Of a DNA stretch of 64,000 nt, positions 1 through 10,882 are shown in pieces. Where the stretch lies: assembly GCA_031285565.1 (NCBI GenBank), contig JAITVY010000098.1, forward strand, positions 122,956 through 186,955. The letters run 5' to 3'. Numbering within the stretch: the stretch's first letter is position 1; the number at the start of each line of letters is the position of its first letter. A model generated the notes under the pieces. It did no database searches and had not been told where the DNA came from. It saw only the letters and a list, made by a program, of their open reading frames with translations. This stretch comes from Tannerella sp. GTDB taxonomy: Bacteria > Bacteroidota > Bacteroidia > Bacteroidales > Tannerellaceae. The translations under genes were made by a program, and so were the position numbers.

Positions 1-3000
1 AAGCGCAACGACAGATAACGGGTACGATTACGGACGAACGGGGCGAACCGATCATAGGCGCCAATGTTATTGAAAAAGGAACAACCAACGGAATCATTAC
101 CGATTTAGATGGTAATTTCACGCTCTCAGTTGCAGAAAATGCCATATTGCAGATATCTTATATCGGCTATATCAACCAGGAAATCCCAATCAGCAATCAA
201 ACATCTTTAAGCATACTTTTAAGAGAAGACCTGCTTAACCTGGACGAGGTCGTTGTGGTTGGATACGGAACAGTAAAAAAACGCGACTTAACAGGATCAG
301 TAGCATCTGTTGACGCTTCAAAAATTTCTTCAGTTCCATCTGCTAATGCCTCGGAAGCATTACAGGGACGCGTCCCGGGCCTCATTGTTACCAACTCCAA
401 CTGGTCACCCGGAACAACTCCAAACGTAATGATCCGTGGTAAACGTTCCATTACGGCAAGTAATGACCCGTTGTATGTAATCGACGGTGTACCCGTTACC
501 GGAGGTATCAGTGAGATCAGCCCGGCGGATATCGAATCCATGGAAGTACTGAAAGATGCGTCGGCTACAGCTATCTATGGTGCCCGTGGAGCAAACGGGG
601 TGATCCTGATAACAACCAAACAAGGTAAAGCAGGAAAAACCGTAATTGATTACAACGGATATGTGGGTGCGCAAACAATCCTGAACCAACTCGATTTCTG
701 GAATGGCCCTGACTATGCCGAATATACACGTGAAGCTTACCGTAATACCAGCAATAGTTCCATTCGTTACAATTCGGATGTAGCTTCAAGAGATCAGGAT
801 CTGGTTTGTCCGGGATTTACCCGTGACCCGACAATCATGGAATCCATTATGATGGGTTGGGGCGACGATGGCGTTTATAATCCTTCGCGTGTGCGTACAA
901 CCAACTATATGGATCATGTAACACGTACCGGTATGATTACCGATCATCAGTTAAGTATCCGCGGGGGCGTGGAACGCACAAACTTCCTGGCTTCAGCTAC
1001 CTACCACAAAAACGAAGGTATCTTTAAAGACGAAGATTACGAACGTTATTCCATCCGTTTGAACCTGAATCACGAGATTAACAAATATGTAAAGTTCGGA
1101 GCACAGACCCAATATTCACGCGCGGTGCAAAACCGGGGTGCAGAATTGGCAAAAGGATGGCGTTTAAGTCCGTTGGCACAACTCTGGGACGAAAATGGAG
1201 AAATTATTCCGCTACCGGGATCTTATAATGTCTACAATACCATGATGGATCTTGAGCCAGGTGCAGTAGATCGCCCGAAAAAGACCTCCCGTTACTTAGG
1301 AAGCTACTTTGTAGATGTTAAGTTGCCGGTAGATGGTTTAAAGTTCCGTTCCAACCTGGGAATCGACTCACGTACCGTACAAGATTATGAATTCTGGTCG
1401 GCACGTACTACGAAACGTAATTTAGGAACATCCAGAACTGTAAATGCAACAGAAAAGTATACGATGTTTACCTTGGAAAATATGCTCTTTTATGATAAAA
1501 CATTCAACGATAAACATACGCTGGGTGTAACATTATTGCAATCGGTTCAGGAAGATATAAAAGAGACCAATAAGATAGATGTAAGTAACCTCCCTTCGGA
1601 TATTCTGAAATACTATGATGTAGGATCGGGATTAACGACAGAAGAGCTTAAAAGCGGTTTGGTGAAATGGAATATGGCATCCTTTATGGCTCGTATCAAT
1701 TATAATTATTTAGGCCGCTACCTGCTCACCGTATCTGCCCGTTACGATGGTTCTTCCCGTCTGGCCGACGGACATAAATGGGTGCTTTTCCCCTCTGCAG
1801 CTTTGGCATGGCGTATCAACGAAGAAGCATTTATGCAGGATGCCGAATGGCTTGACAACTTGAAATTAAGAGTAGGTTTCGGTAAAACCGGCAACTCTGC
1901 CGTAGATCCATACCAAACAAAAGGTAGCCTGAAATTGATCCAATACCCATTTGGTTCCGGGGCTAACGGATATGCACCGGACGTGATGGCTAATAGCGAA
2001 TTGACATGGGAGACAACCGACCAGTGGAATGTAGGTCTTGATTTTGGTATTTTAAGAGGCCGTGTGAGTGGTTCGATCGATTTTTATTTACAAGACACCC
2101 ATGATCTGTTGCTGGAACGCCAGTTGCCGGTGGTTTCAGGCTTTTCGAAAGTACTGTCAAATGTAGGAAAAACCCGTAATAAAGGGGTTGAAGTTTCTTT
2201 GAACACATTAAATGTCAATACAAAAGAATTCCAATGGAGCACCGACCTGACATTATCGGCAAACAAAGAAGAAATTGTAGAATTGTACAACGGAAAGGTG
2301 GACGATATAGGTAGTAAATGGTTCATCGGAGAACCGGTGAATGTGCATTACGACTATAAAAAGATCGGTATCTGGCAGAATACGGAAGAAGACCTTGCCG
2401 AAATGGCAAAATTTGCAGCCAATGGAACCGAATTCCAACCGGGCGATATCAAGATAAAGGATATGAACGGAGATTACAAAATAACAGATGAAGATAAACA
2501 GATTCTGGGTAACGACCGTCCGAAAATGATCGCCAGTATGGTGAATACGTTTAACTATAAAGGATTCGACCTGTCTGTTTTTCTCTATGCAAGTTTTGGA
2601 GCTATGCTATATAACGATATTTATGCTGTTGAACATTGCGGGCGTAATGGCGGAGTGAAAGTTGACTATTGGACTCCAAACAATCCAACCAATGCATATC
2701 CGCGTCCGAGTATCGACGAAGAGCGTCCGCTTTATGTCACTTCTACCTACTATGAAAAAGCCGATTATCTACGGGTGAAAACATTAACTTTAGGATATAC
2801 ACTACCCAAGGAAACATCCAGAAAGTTTTTAGTTGATAGAATGCGTGTTTACTTTACGGCTCAGAATCCGTTTATTTTCACGAATTATACGGGTATCGAT
2901 CCGGAAGCGGCAAAATTAGAGGATGACGGAAACCCAAAAACCGACGGTAGTGGTTTCGGAACACCAAGTACAAGTTCCTGGATCTTTGGCGTAAATTTAA

Positions 3001-3008
3001 CATTCTAA
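1..3008 (+). CDS. SusC/RagA-family TonB-linked outer membrane receptor, 5'-truncated by window edge
   Basis: Frame stays open upstream of the listed ORF start (AQRQITGTITDERGEPIIGANVIEKGTTNGIITDLDGNF, CarboxypepD_reg-like). Plug motif DEVVVVGYGTVKKRDLTGSV, 'VLKDASATAIYGARGANGVILITTKQGK', and C-terminal beta-strand ending in F. Confidence 0.95.
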   Translation, partial: AQRQITGTITDERGEPIIGANVIEKGTTNGIITDLDGNFTLSVAENAILQISYIGYINQEIPISNQTSLSILLREDLLNLDEVVVVGYGTVKKRDLTGSVASVDASKISSVPSANASEALQGRVPGLIVTNSNWSPGTTPNVMIRGKRSITASNDPLYVIDGVPVTGGISEISPADIESMEVLKDASATAIYGARGANGVILITTKQGKAGKTVIDYNGYVGAQTILNQLDFWNGPDYAEYTREAYRNTSNSSIRYNSDVASRDQDLVCPGFTRDPTIMESIMMGWGDDGVYNPSRVRTTNYMDHVTRTGMITDHQLSIRGGVERTNFLASATYHKNEGIFKDEDYERYSIRLNLNHEINKYVKFGAQTQYSRAVQNRGAELAKGWRLSPLAQLWDENGEIIPLPGSYNVYNTMMDLEPGAVDRPKKTSRYLGSYFVDVKLPVDGLKFRSNLGIDSRTVQDYEFWSARTTKRNLGTSRTVNATEKYTMFTLENMLFYDKTFNDKHTLGVTLLQSVQEDIKETNKIDVSNLPSDILKYYDVGSGLTTEELKSGLVKWNMASFMARINYNYLGRYLLTVSARYDGSSRLADGHKWVLFPSAALAWRINEEAFMQDAEWLDNLKLRVGFGKTGNSAVDPYQTKGSLKLIQYPFGSGANGYAPDVMANSELTWETTDQWNVGLDFGILRGRVSGSIDFYLQDTHDLLLERQLPVVSGFSKVLSNVGKTRNKGVEVSLNTLNVNTKEFQWSTDLTLSANKEEIVELYNGKVDDIGSKWFIGEPVNVHYDYKKIGIWQNTEEDLAEMAKFAANGTEFQPGDIKIKDMNGDYKITDEDKQILGNDRPKMIASMVNTFNYKGFDLSVFLYASFGAMLYNDIYAVEHCGRNGGVKVDYWTPNNPTNAYPRPSIDEERPLYVTSTYYEKADYLRVKTLTLGYTLPKETSRKFLVDRMRVYFTAQNPFIFTNYTGIDPEAAKLEDDGNPKTDGSGFGTPSTSSWIFGVNLTF

Positions 3009-3029
3009 TAATCTGACAAATAAATAATA

Positions 3030-4838
3030 ATGAAACAAAATATGAAATCTATATATTATTATCTGTTAGCTGGTCTGATGTTTATCACTTCTGGCTGTAG
3101 TGACTGGCTGAGTGAAGACGATGCTCCTAAAATAACCTACGATTATTACGAAACAGAAGATGGCATTAACGCTGCAATTGTTGCTGCTTATGGCTACCTG
3201 CGTTGGGGTGTGGGAGGCGAGCGTTTTGATGTAATGACGGAAATGGGTACCGATCTTTTCACCGAAGGAGAAGACGGAAGCAACCGTGAATCATTCAATA
3301 AATACGCAACCCAGCTCAATCCGGACGTAGGAATCCTGAATGAATTATGGGAAAATCATTATAAGGGAATCAGTGATGCCAATATCGGCATGCAGAAAAT
3401 TATGGATTCCGGCTCCTTAATCGAAAGCGTTAAAAAACAAAGTTATGCAGAGATGCTATTCATGCGTGCTTATCTGTATTTCGACCTGGTTCAACAGTTC
3501 GGACGTATTCCGCTAGTAACGGAAGGTAGTTTTGAAGTACGTACCGATTTTAAACGCGCTGATGTAGCCGATATTTACAATCAGATCATCAGCGACTTAC
3601 GCAACGCCGCAGAAGATTTACCGGAAAAGGCATCCATTCAAGGACGTGCTACACGCTATGCTGCATCTCATTTATTAGCCAAAGTGTATCTTACACGCGG
3701 AAGCGCAGTAACAGAAGCACGCGGACAAAAGTCCACCGATATGGACAGTACCCTGTATTATGCTGAAAGAGTAATTAACAGTGGCGCTCATCAATTGCAG
3801 GCAAACTTCTCATCCTTGTGGGATCCGGCCAATCCGGCTAATTCAGAGGTTATATTTGGTATACAATTCACTACCGAACCGTTATACAATGGCGATGGAA
3901 ACAAACAGCATCTTTTCTGGTTATCCTGGTATGAAGATCAGCCCGGTATGTTGCGTGACAAAGAAAACGGACGCCCTTACCGCCGTCATGTAGCAACGAA
4001 GAAAACAATGGATGACCTGTTCGATCGCCTGCACGATTCCCGTTTTTACAAAAGCTTCAAATGGGTATATTATGCCAATAATACAAATACATTACCCAAA
4101 TGGGAACCGCTTTCATATGATGGTACTGTTTATTTCACACCGGATGCTTCAAAAGGACAGATTGAAGGTCAATTGAAATTCCAGCATGGCGATACGGCTA
4201 TCTGGTACACCATGCAGAAAACCGGTTTGGTAACAAACAGTAACGATATGCGTAAATTCCGTGCCGATTATACTTATTCATATTTCCCCCGCGAAACACA
4301 TTCGATCCGTTATTTTCCGGCATTGAGCAAGTACCTCGATCCGAATCGTCCTTCGGTAGCCGAAGAAAAAGGTTCACGTGAATGGGTACGTATGCGTCTG
4401 GGAGAAACATATTTACTGGCTGCCGAGGCTGCCGGTCGTAAAGGTGATCTGGAAAAAGCTGCCGAATATATCAACGTTATACGCAAACGTGCCGCATGGG
4501 CTGAGGGCGAGACAAAAGACAAGCAAATATGGATGTTTGAAGGAGGACAGAATAATACGGAGAGTACGTATGATGACCTGAAAGTAACAGCTGCTGATCT
4601 GAATGGCGACATTGTAGCCTTTATGCTCGACGAACGCGGTCGCGAACTATTAGGCGAAATCAACCGTTGGGAAGACCTGGTACGTTGCGAACTTTTACTT
4701 GATTGGGCTAAGAAATATAATCCGGATGCTCTTTATATCAAAGAATATCATAAACTACGCCCGATACCTCAGAAACATATTGATCGACTGAATCCGGCCG
4801 GAGAAATCAGTGAGGAACAAAATGCAGGGTATTATTAA
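3030..4838 (+). CDS. SusD/RagB-family outer membrane lipoprotein
   Basis: Lipobox 'MFITSGCSDW'; 'AEMLFMRAYLYFDLVQQFGRIPLVTEG' and 'MRLGETYLLAAEAAGRKGD' SusD motifs; directly follows a SusC gene. Confidence 0.94.
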   Translation: MKQNMKSIYYYLLAGLMFITSGCSDWLSEDDAPKITYDYYETEDGINAAIVAAYGYLRWGVGGERFDVMTEMGTDLFTEGEDGSNRESFNKYATQLNPDVGILNELWENHYKGISDANIGMQKIMDSGSLIESVKKQSYAEMLFMRAYLYFDLVQQFGRIPLVTEGSFEVRTDFKRADVADIYNQIISDLRNAAEDLPEKASIQGRATRYAASHLLAKVYLTRGSAVTEARGQKSTDMDSTLYYAERVINSGAHQLQANFSSLWDPANPANSEVIFGIQFTTEPLYNGDGNKQHLFWLSWYEDQPGMLRDKENGRPYRRHVATKKTMDDLFDRLHDSRFYKSFKWVYYANNTNTLPKWEPLSYDGTVYFTPDASKGQIEGQLKFQHGDTAIWYTMQKTGLVTNSNDMRKFRADYTYSYFPRETHSIRYFPALSKYLDPNRPSVAEEKGSREWVRMRLGETYLLAAEAAGRKGDLEKAAEYINVIRKRAAWAEGETKDKQIWMFEGGQNNTESTYDDLKVTAADLNGDIVAFMLDERGRELLGEINRWEDLVRCELLLDWAKKYNPDALYIKEYHKLRPIPQKHIDRLNPAGEISEEQNAGYY

Positions 4839-4841
4839 AAA

Positions 4842-4874
4842 AGTAGTTAGTAGCCAGTAGTTGATAGTTTGTAG
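4842..4874. repeat. Copy a of a dispersed low-complexity intergenic repeat (AGTAGTTAGTAGC..GTAGTTGATAG)
   Basis: AGTAGTTAGTAGCCAGTAGTTGATAGTTTGTAG; 24/26 nt match to 18096-18121 and about 26/33 to 25698-25730 by eye. Confidence 0.6.
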
Positions 4875-4980
4875 AAATATTGAGTCGTTGAGTTGTTGAA
4901 TCGTTTAAACAAAAATCAACTAACCATTAATCATTGCTTACAACATTAAACTTTATGGACTACTGATTATTAATAAGAAA

Positions 4981-5020
4981 CAGAGGCCGGCCTATAAAGC
5001 CGGCCTCTGTCATTTTCTGT
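4981..5020 (+). terminator. Intrinsic terminator after the first SusC/D pair
   Basis: CAGAGGCCGGC-ctataaa-GCCGGCCTCTG perfect 11-bp stem, then a T-rich tract. Confidence 0.8.
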
Positions 5021-5086
5021 TTGTTTGGTACAATTAACAACAATCCTCCGTTTTTTTGCTTTTCTTTGTAAGAAGAAAATTGATAG

Positions 5087-5629
5087 ATGGCCGGTTTAGA
5101 AAACTACATAGAGGAGAACAAAAACGGAAACGATACCATTGACAATCTTTACAGAAGGCATGTACATGATCTCTTTTCTTATGCCTCACATCTCGGATTT
5201 GATGCTGAAACATGCAAAGACGCCATCCATGATGTATTTTACAAATTATGTATCAATGAAAAACAACTGGATGACGTAGTAAATGTTCGCTACTATCTGT
5301 TGCGCTCATTAAAAAACCGGCTACTCGATATTCATAAGCAGAGAAAAGAAATGTCACAATTGCCATCCGATTCGACAAACCAGGAACTTCCTTTCACAAT
5401 CCATATCACTATAGAAGATACCCTTATCCAATCCGAAGAAGAAGAAAATATAAAAACAATAATCGGGAACATGCTGCAATCACTTACTGCGCATCAACGG
5501 GAAATCATTTACCTGCGATATACACAGGAATGTGAATATGAAGAAATCGCCCGGTTAATGAATATTTCTGTCCATTCCTGCCGCAAACTTGTCTATAAAG
5601 CAATAACTAAACTGCGTTCCTCAACATAG
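5087..5629 (+). CDS. ECF-type RNA polymerase sigma-70 factor (Bacteroidetes PUL-associated)
   Basis: Region 2 'LYRRHVHDLFSYASHLGFDAETCKDAIHDVFYKL'; region 4 'LTAHQREIIYLRYTQECEYEEIARLMNISVHSCRKLVYKAITKLR'; followed by a FecR gene. Confidence 0.93.
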   Translation: MAGLENYIEENKNGNDTIDNLYRRHVHDLFSYASHLGFDAETCKDAIHDVFYKLCINEKQLDDVVNVRYYLLRSLKNRLLDIHKQRKEMSQLPSDSTNQELPFTIHITIEDTLIQSEEEENIKTIIGNMLQSLTAHQREIIYLRYTQECEYEEIARLMNISVHSCRKLVYKAITKLRSST

Positions 5630-5847
5630 AGGCTCCTGATATTGTATATCCCTCCTTATCCTCTCCTTACTCTCTCCTTACCAAGTCCAAGTATAGGGAC
5701 CGAACAAAGTAAGGAGAGAATAAGGAGAAAAACCCAGCCCAATCCCCTACAAAAAAATAAAAATATCCGAATCAATATTTTTTTGGAAAAAAAGGGGTAT
5801 AAAATAAAAATTGTGTCGTCTATAATTATAGTTGCACACAAAAGAAT

Positions 5848-7026
5848 ATGACTAGCAAACAACATAAAGACCTTATAACGAATCCCGACTTTATAGCCTG
5901 GCGATTAACCGGAGATCCTGCCCTCGAAATATTCTGGGAAGAATACGTCGCTGCACATCCGGAAGAAAAAGAAGCTTTCGAAAAGGCTATCCACGAATTC
6001 CGCAAAATAAAACTGAACAAAGAGTCCCTTTCGGCAATTGAAGAAAAACAATTACTGAATCGTATTCACACATCTGCCGGAAAAACAAAAAAGGGAAAAC
6101 AAATATTCCATTGGAGCCGTTATATTGCGGCAGCAAGTATACTGTTTGTCGCAGGAATTTCGCTTTATCTTTTTTATCAGCCAAAAGAAGATCAGTCATC
6201 TTTTCTTTCAGACAATATGATCGTATGGGAAAATCTGGATGAAAAAGATATCTCTTTGATAACAGATGAAGAAACGACGACATTTTCAAGTGATATACGG
6301 GTACATCTGGATGAAAACGGTTCGGCTGTGGTTGAAGAGATCGGAAGCCAGACATCAAAAGTAGTCGGAACAGGAAAAACAAAAATGAATAAACTAATTG
6401 TACCTCACGGAAAACGTTCCCAACTCACCCTGGCAGATGGTACACAGGTTTGGATTAATTCAGGATCCGTATTGGAATTTCCTTCTGCATTTACCGACAA
6501 AACCAGAAAGATCTCGTTGATAGGAGAAATGTATCTCGAAGTAACAAAAGACACAGAAAAGCCATTTTTTGTTCAAACAAAAGAAATGCAGATTCAGGTA
6601 CATGGAACCAAATTTAATGTATCCACCTATCAGGAAGAAGCAATTCCTTCAGTAGTACTGGTTAAAGGCAGCGTAAGCGTTAAATCACCATCCGTAACAG
6701 ATGAGATACGGCTTACTCCAAATGATATGCTCACACTCGTTCATAACCGGTTTGAAAAAAGGCAGGTAGATGTATCCCGTTATACCAGTTGGAAAGACGG
6801 TTATCTGTTATTAAACCGTACCCCGATGAACGAAGTAATCCATCTGATTGAACGGTATTATAATCTCTCATTCCAGACTTCCCGGATAAATAACCTGGGA
6901 GAGTTAACCTGTACCGGTAAAATCTATTTATCAGAAGATGTTAACAACGTAATGGAAACGATCTCTCTCTTGTCTAACACAAAATACAAACGTGAGAATA
7001 AAACAATATATTTAGATAAACCGTAA
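5848..7026 (+). CDS. FecR-family anti-sigma factor
   Basis: Single TM 'YIAAASILFVAGISLYLFY'; 'VPHGKRSQLTLADGTQVWINSGSVLEFPSAFTDKTRKISLIGEMYLEVTKDTEKPFFVQTKEMQIQVHGTKFNV' FecR core; C-terminal secretin-like domain. Confidence 0.94.
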   Translation: MTSKQHKDLITNPDFIAWRLTGDPALEIFWEEYVAAHPEEKEAFEKAIHEFRKIKLNKESLSAIEEKQLLNRIHTSAGKTKKGKQIFHWSRYIAAASILFVAGISLYLFYQPKEDQSSFLSDNMIVWENLDEKDISLITDEETTTFSSDIRVHLDENGSAVVEEIGSQTSKVVGTGKTKMNKLIVPHGKRSQLTLADGTQVWINSGSVLEFPSAFTDKTRKISLIGEMYLEVTKDTEKPFFVQTKEMQIQVHGTKFNVSTYQEEAIPSVVLVKGSVSVKSPSVTDEIRLTPNDMLTLVHNRFEKRQVDVSRYTSWKDGYLLLNRTPMNEVIHLIERYYNLSFQTSRINNLGELTCTGKIYLSEDVNNVMETISLLSNTKYKRENKTIYLDKP

Positions 7027-7352
7027 TGTAAAACCCTTAAACATAAAATGCCTATGAACCAGACACAGTAATAAAAAAACCGGACGATACTGCGAATATC
7101 GCCCGGCAATGACACTAGTTATCTTTATAATAACTAATAATATAAACCGTACAAATATAGGATAACTTTTCTGTCATCCCAGATACAAAGGAGTTAATTA
7201 ATTCTAATACACCAACTTTAAACAGATATGCCTATGCCGTAAGAAAAACATGTCAACATTACCATAGAAAGGAGATGATTACTGCGAATATATCAATCTC
7301 TTTTCCAATGAAATAATCTTTAATAACTAATAATATAAATCAGATTTAGCTT

Positions 7353-10300
7353 ATGAAATATTTTTTATCCGGAGTATTCCAGATACCTCCCCAGTATAAC
7401 CATTTTATACGAAGAATGAAAACGTCTGTTCTACTACTTTTTTTAGGAATATGTACTGTCTCAGCCAATATGGTTTTCTCACAGGAAACATCGCTGACGG
7501 TTCAGTTAGCGGATCTTTCGATTAAGGAAGCGATCCGGGAAATAGAGAAAAACAGCGAGTATGTGTTTGTCTTTTCCGATAATATCGGCAGAGAAACAGA
7601 AAAGAAAGTAAATGTGAACATGAATGAGGAATCCATTGAAAACATTCTGAAAAACATGTTTTCGGAAACAGCCCTTACTTACCGGATCATTGATAAACAA
7701 ATCGTAATACTTAAAGATAATTCCAGGGAAGCAACTACCGGCCGGAAACGTCTGCCGGATGCTACTCCACAACAAACCCGTGTTACTATTAACGGGAAAG
7801 TAACCGATTCGACAGGAGATCCGTTGATTGGAGTCAGCATTCAGGTAAAAGGAACCATGACAGGGATTATTACCGATATAGACGGCAACTACTCCATACA
7901 GGTAGAAGCCAATCAGACACTTGTTTTTTCTTATATCGGATATACAACACAGGAAATTCCTGTAGGTAGCCAACAGGTCATTAATGTCAGACTGACGGAA
8001 GATACGCAGCTTATCGATGAAGTTGTGATAGTAGGTTACGGTGTTCAGAAAAAAGTGAACCTGACAGGCGCTGTTGCAGCGGTCGACGGAAGCGAGATTG
8101 CATCAAAACCCAGTTCGAATGCCCTGGCTTCTATGCAGGGAGTCTTGCCGGGTGTATCGATCCTGCGCAGCAGTGGTCGTCCGGGTGCCGAAATGGATGA
8201 AAACACCAATGGCCTTCAGATACGTGGAATGTCGTCTACCGGAAAGGCAAATGCCCTTGTTCTTATTGATGGGGTAGAAGGCGATATTGCTCTTCTGAAT
8301 GCAAACGATATAGAGAGTATCTCCGTATTGAAAGATGCGGCGGCAGCCTCTATATACGGAGCACGGGCAGCAGCAGGGGTTGTTCTGGTTACTACTAAAA
8401 AAGGAACAGCCGGAAAGGCAAAAATATCATACAACGGCTCGTTTGGAGTCAATACACCATCGCTTATGCCGGAACGTCTTACGGCTTGGGATGAACAAAA
8501 TATGATTAATCTATCACGCATAAATGCAAGTGTTAACCCCACAACCGGCGCCGCTACCGGAAATGCGGAGATGGATGCCGAACGCTCATCATGGGTCGGA
8601 AATCCAAATTATAACTATCGCCCCAACGGAGCAAGATGGGATCTGTTCCAGAGTACAAATTGGATGGACGAAGGATTGGATAATTACGGGACACAGCAGG
8701 ATCACTCGGTTTCTATCTCAGGGGGCAGTGAGAAAACAAAGTATTATATATCCGGAGGATTCTTTGCCAAAAACGGTATTTTAAAATACGGGCCTGACGG
8801 AACGAAGCGTACAAATTTCCGCCTTTCACTGGATACGGAATTGAATAAATATATTTCAGTAAATGTGTTGGCTACTTATCAGCAAAACTTCGTTGAGCAA
8901 AGTTCGTATGGAACGGGTAATGTTCTTTCGCTGCTTTATTCCAGCCGGGGACGCCAGGCTGTTTACCAGCCGGAAGAAGACTCCAACTACGAGATGAATC
9001 CGTATAACGGTGACTTGCAGGCGAATCCGATTGATATCATGAAAAATTCCGGACATGATAAACGCTACACAGATCATTATACCGGGAAAATAGGTGTCAG
9101 GTTTCAAAATTTCATCCGGGGGCTTACGATAGATGTCAACGCTTCCCGGAAAGCCAGTTATTACAGACGTGAGGTTAATAAACGCAGGCTTGACTGGCCG
9201 GGTAAAGACGGACAAGGACAACGCAGTACTACCGGAGCAAACTATGTGCTGAAAACAAAAGATCATGCATATCAGGATAAGATAGAAGCATTGCTCAATT
9301 ATGATTATAGCGTCAGCAGGCATACATTTCATGTGCTTCTGGGTGCATCGTACGAACAATATAAAAAAGATCAGATAACGGCAAGAGCAAACAATCTGTT
9401 ATCCAATGATTTTTTCAGTCTTAACTTCTATGAAAATTCGGAAGCTGCCAACTCTGTTCTCTCCGACCTGATCGAGCCATGGAAAATGGCATCCGTGTTT
9501 GGTCGCCTGAATTATAGTTTTGCCGATCGCTACCTGTTTGAAGCCAACTTCCGCTATGATGGCAGTTCACGTCTCGATCCGGATCAACGTTGGGATATCT
9601 TCCCTTCTTTTTCAGCCGGATGGCGTATAAGTGAAGAATCATGGTTTGAACCGTTGAATGAACATATAACCAATCTGAAGTTACGTGGCTCATGGGGACA
9701 ATTGGGCAACAGTTCGGCCCTCGATGGTTATTTTCCTTATCTGGGATTGCTTACCAATAAGAATAATACGACATCTTCGGCTACGGTAATTAGTCTTTTG
9801 GGCAATCCGGCATACTGGCAGGCTACCATGGCCTCCAAAGAGATATCCTGGGAAACCATCGAATCTACGAATATCGGTTTGGATTTAGGATTACTCAGTA
9901 ATCGTTTAAGCCTGAGCGCTGATTATTATTGGAAAAAGAACAAAAATATGATGGCTGAAATGCAGGTCGGACACATCATTGGAGTTGGCGTTCCCGCCCA
10001 GAATATCGGAGAGTTAAAAACATGGGGCTGGGAGGTTTCGGCAAACTGGAATGATAAGATTGGAGATGTTGCTTACCAGATAGGCCTCAATATTTCCGAC
10101 AGCGAGAATGAGTTAGTGAAGTATGAAGGAGCAAGTGTCGTATCCGAAGGTTTGGTAAAGCGTCTGGAAGGCTATGCGCTTAATTCTATCTGGGGATATA
10201 AAACGGATGGATATTGGAGTAGCCGTCAGGAATATCTGGATTACAAAGAGGCAAATCCGGGTTATCAGAGCTTTAATGACAATATGGTTACCGGAGGAGA

Positions 10301-10868
10301 TGTTAAATATGTAGCACAGGGTAAAGCTGATCATACGATCGGAGTCGGCGATGCAACACCCGAAAACTCCGGAGACCTGGTTTATCTTGGAACCACAACT
10401 CCGCGTTATCTGTATGGTATAAACCTGGGCGCTCAATGGAAAGGATTCGATTTCTCCGTATTTTTCCAGGGAGTCGGCAAACGCTCGTTCCTGATTAAGA
10501 AAGAAACGATTGCCCCGTTCGCTTACTCTTACCAGATGCCCTGGACAACCCATATGGACTATTGGACGGAAGACAATCAGAATGCCAGATTTCCGCGTAT
10601 AATCAATCAGAATACGTACAATTATAATGCTTCTGATAAATGGGTACAAAACGGATCATATATCCGCCTGAAAAATATACAGGTAGGCTACACAATTCCT
10701 ATCTCGAAAAAATATATTGAAAATCTGCGGGTTTATATTGCCGGTACGGATCTTTGGGAACAGACAAAGGTGCTGGATGTATTTGACCCTGAAGTCGGTA
10801 ACGATGTTGAGAGAACTTACTACCCGTTTTTCCGCACATGGACAACCGGTATAAATATAACCTTCTAA
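7353..10868 (+). CDS. SusC/RagA-family TonB-linked receptor with N-terminal STN signalling domain
   Basis: STN domain 'LTVQLADLSIKEAIREIEKNSEYVFVFSDNI...YRIIDKQIVIL', then carboxypeptidase-regulatory-like domain, 'DEVVIVGYGVQKKVNLTGAVAAVDG' plug, and barrel. Signal peptide may begin at the internal 'MKTSVLLLF'. Confidence 0.95.
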   Translation: MKYFLSGVFQIPPQYNHFIRRMKTSVLLLFLGICTVSANMVFSQETSLTVQLADLSIKEAIREIEKNSEYVFVFSDNIGRETEKKVNVNMNEESIENILKNMFSETALTYRIIDKQIVILKDNSREATTGRKRLPDATPQQTRVTINGKVTDSTGDPLIGVSIQVKGTMTGIITDIDGNYSIQVEANQTLVFSYIGYTTQEIPVGSQQVINVRLTEDTQLIDEVVIVGYGVQKKVNLTGAVAAVDGSEIASKPSSNALASMQGVLPGVSILRSSGRPGAEMDENTNGLQIRGMSSTGKANALVLIDGVEGDIALLNANDIESISVLKDAAAASIYGARAAAGVVLVTTKKGTAGKAKISYNGSFGVNTPSLMPERLTAWDEQNMINLSRINASVNPTTGAATGNAEMDAERSSWVGNPNYNYRPNGARWDLFQSTNWMDEGLDNYGTQQDHSVSISGGSEKTKYYISGGFFAKNGILKYGPDGTKRTNFRLSLDTELNKYISVNVLATYQQNFVEQSSYGTGNVLSLLYSSRGRQAVYQPEEDSNYEMNPYNGDLQANPIDIMKNSGHDKRYTDHYTGKIGVRFQNFIRGLTIDVNASRKASYYRREVNKRRLDWPGKDGQGQRSTTGANYVLKTKDHAYQDKIEALLNYDYSVSRHTFHVLLGASYEQYKKDQITARANNLLSNDFFSLNFYENSEAANSVLSDLIEPWKMASVFGRLNYSFADRYLFEANFRYDGSSRLDPDQRWDIFPSFSAGWRISEESWFEPLNEHITNLKLRGSWGQLGNSSALDGYFPYLGLLTNKNNTTSSATVISLLGNPAYWQATMASKEISWETIESTNIGLDLGLLSNRLSLSADYYWKKNKNMMAEMQVGHIIGVGVPAQNIGELKTWGWEVSANWNDKIGDVAYQIGLNISDSENELVKYEGASVVSEGLVKRLEGYALNSIWGYKTDGYWSSRQEYLDYKEANPGYQSFNDNMVTGGDVKYVAQGKADHTIGVGDATPENSGDLVYLGTTTPRYLYGINLGAQWKGFDFSVFFQGVGKRSFLIKKETIAPFAYSYQMPWTTHMDYWTEDNQNARFPRIINQNTYNYNASDKWVQNGSYIRLKNIQVGYTIPISKKYIENLRVYIAGTDLWEQTKVLDVFDPEVGNDVERTYYPFFRTWTTGINITF

Positions 10869-10882
10869 AATAGATAAAAGAG

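Noticed and set aside
5642-5865. Two 69-aa ORFs (+ and -) between sigma and anti-sigma genes
   Set aside because: Both arise from the CTCTCCTTA hairpin repeats and AT-rich spacer; no RBS or protein-like content.
8856-9359. 167-aa minus-strand ORF inside SusC
   Set aside because: Antisense to a strong SusC CDS; no family motif.
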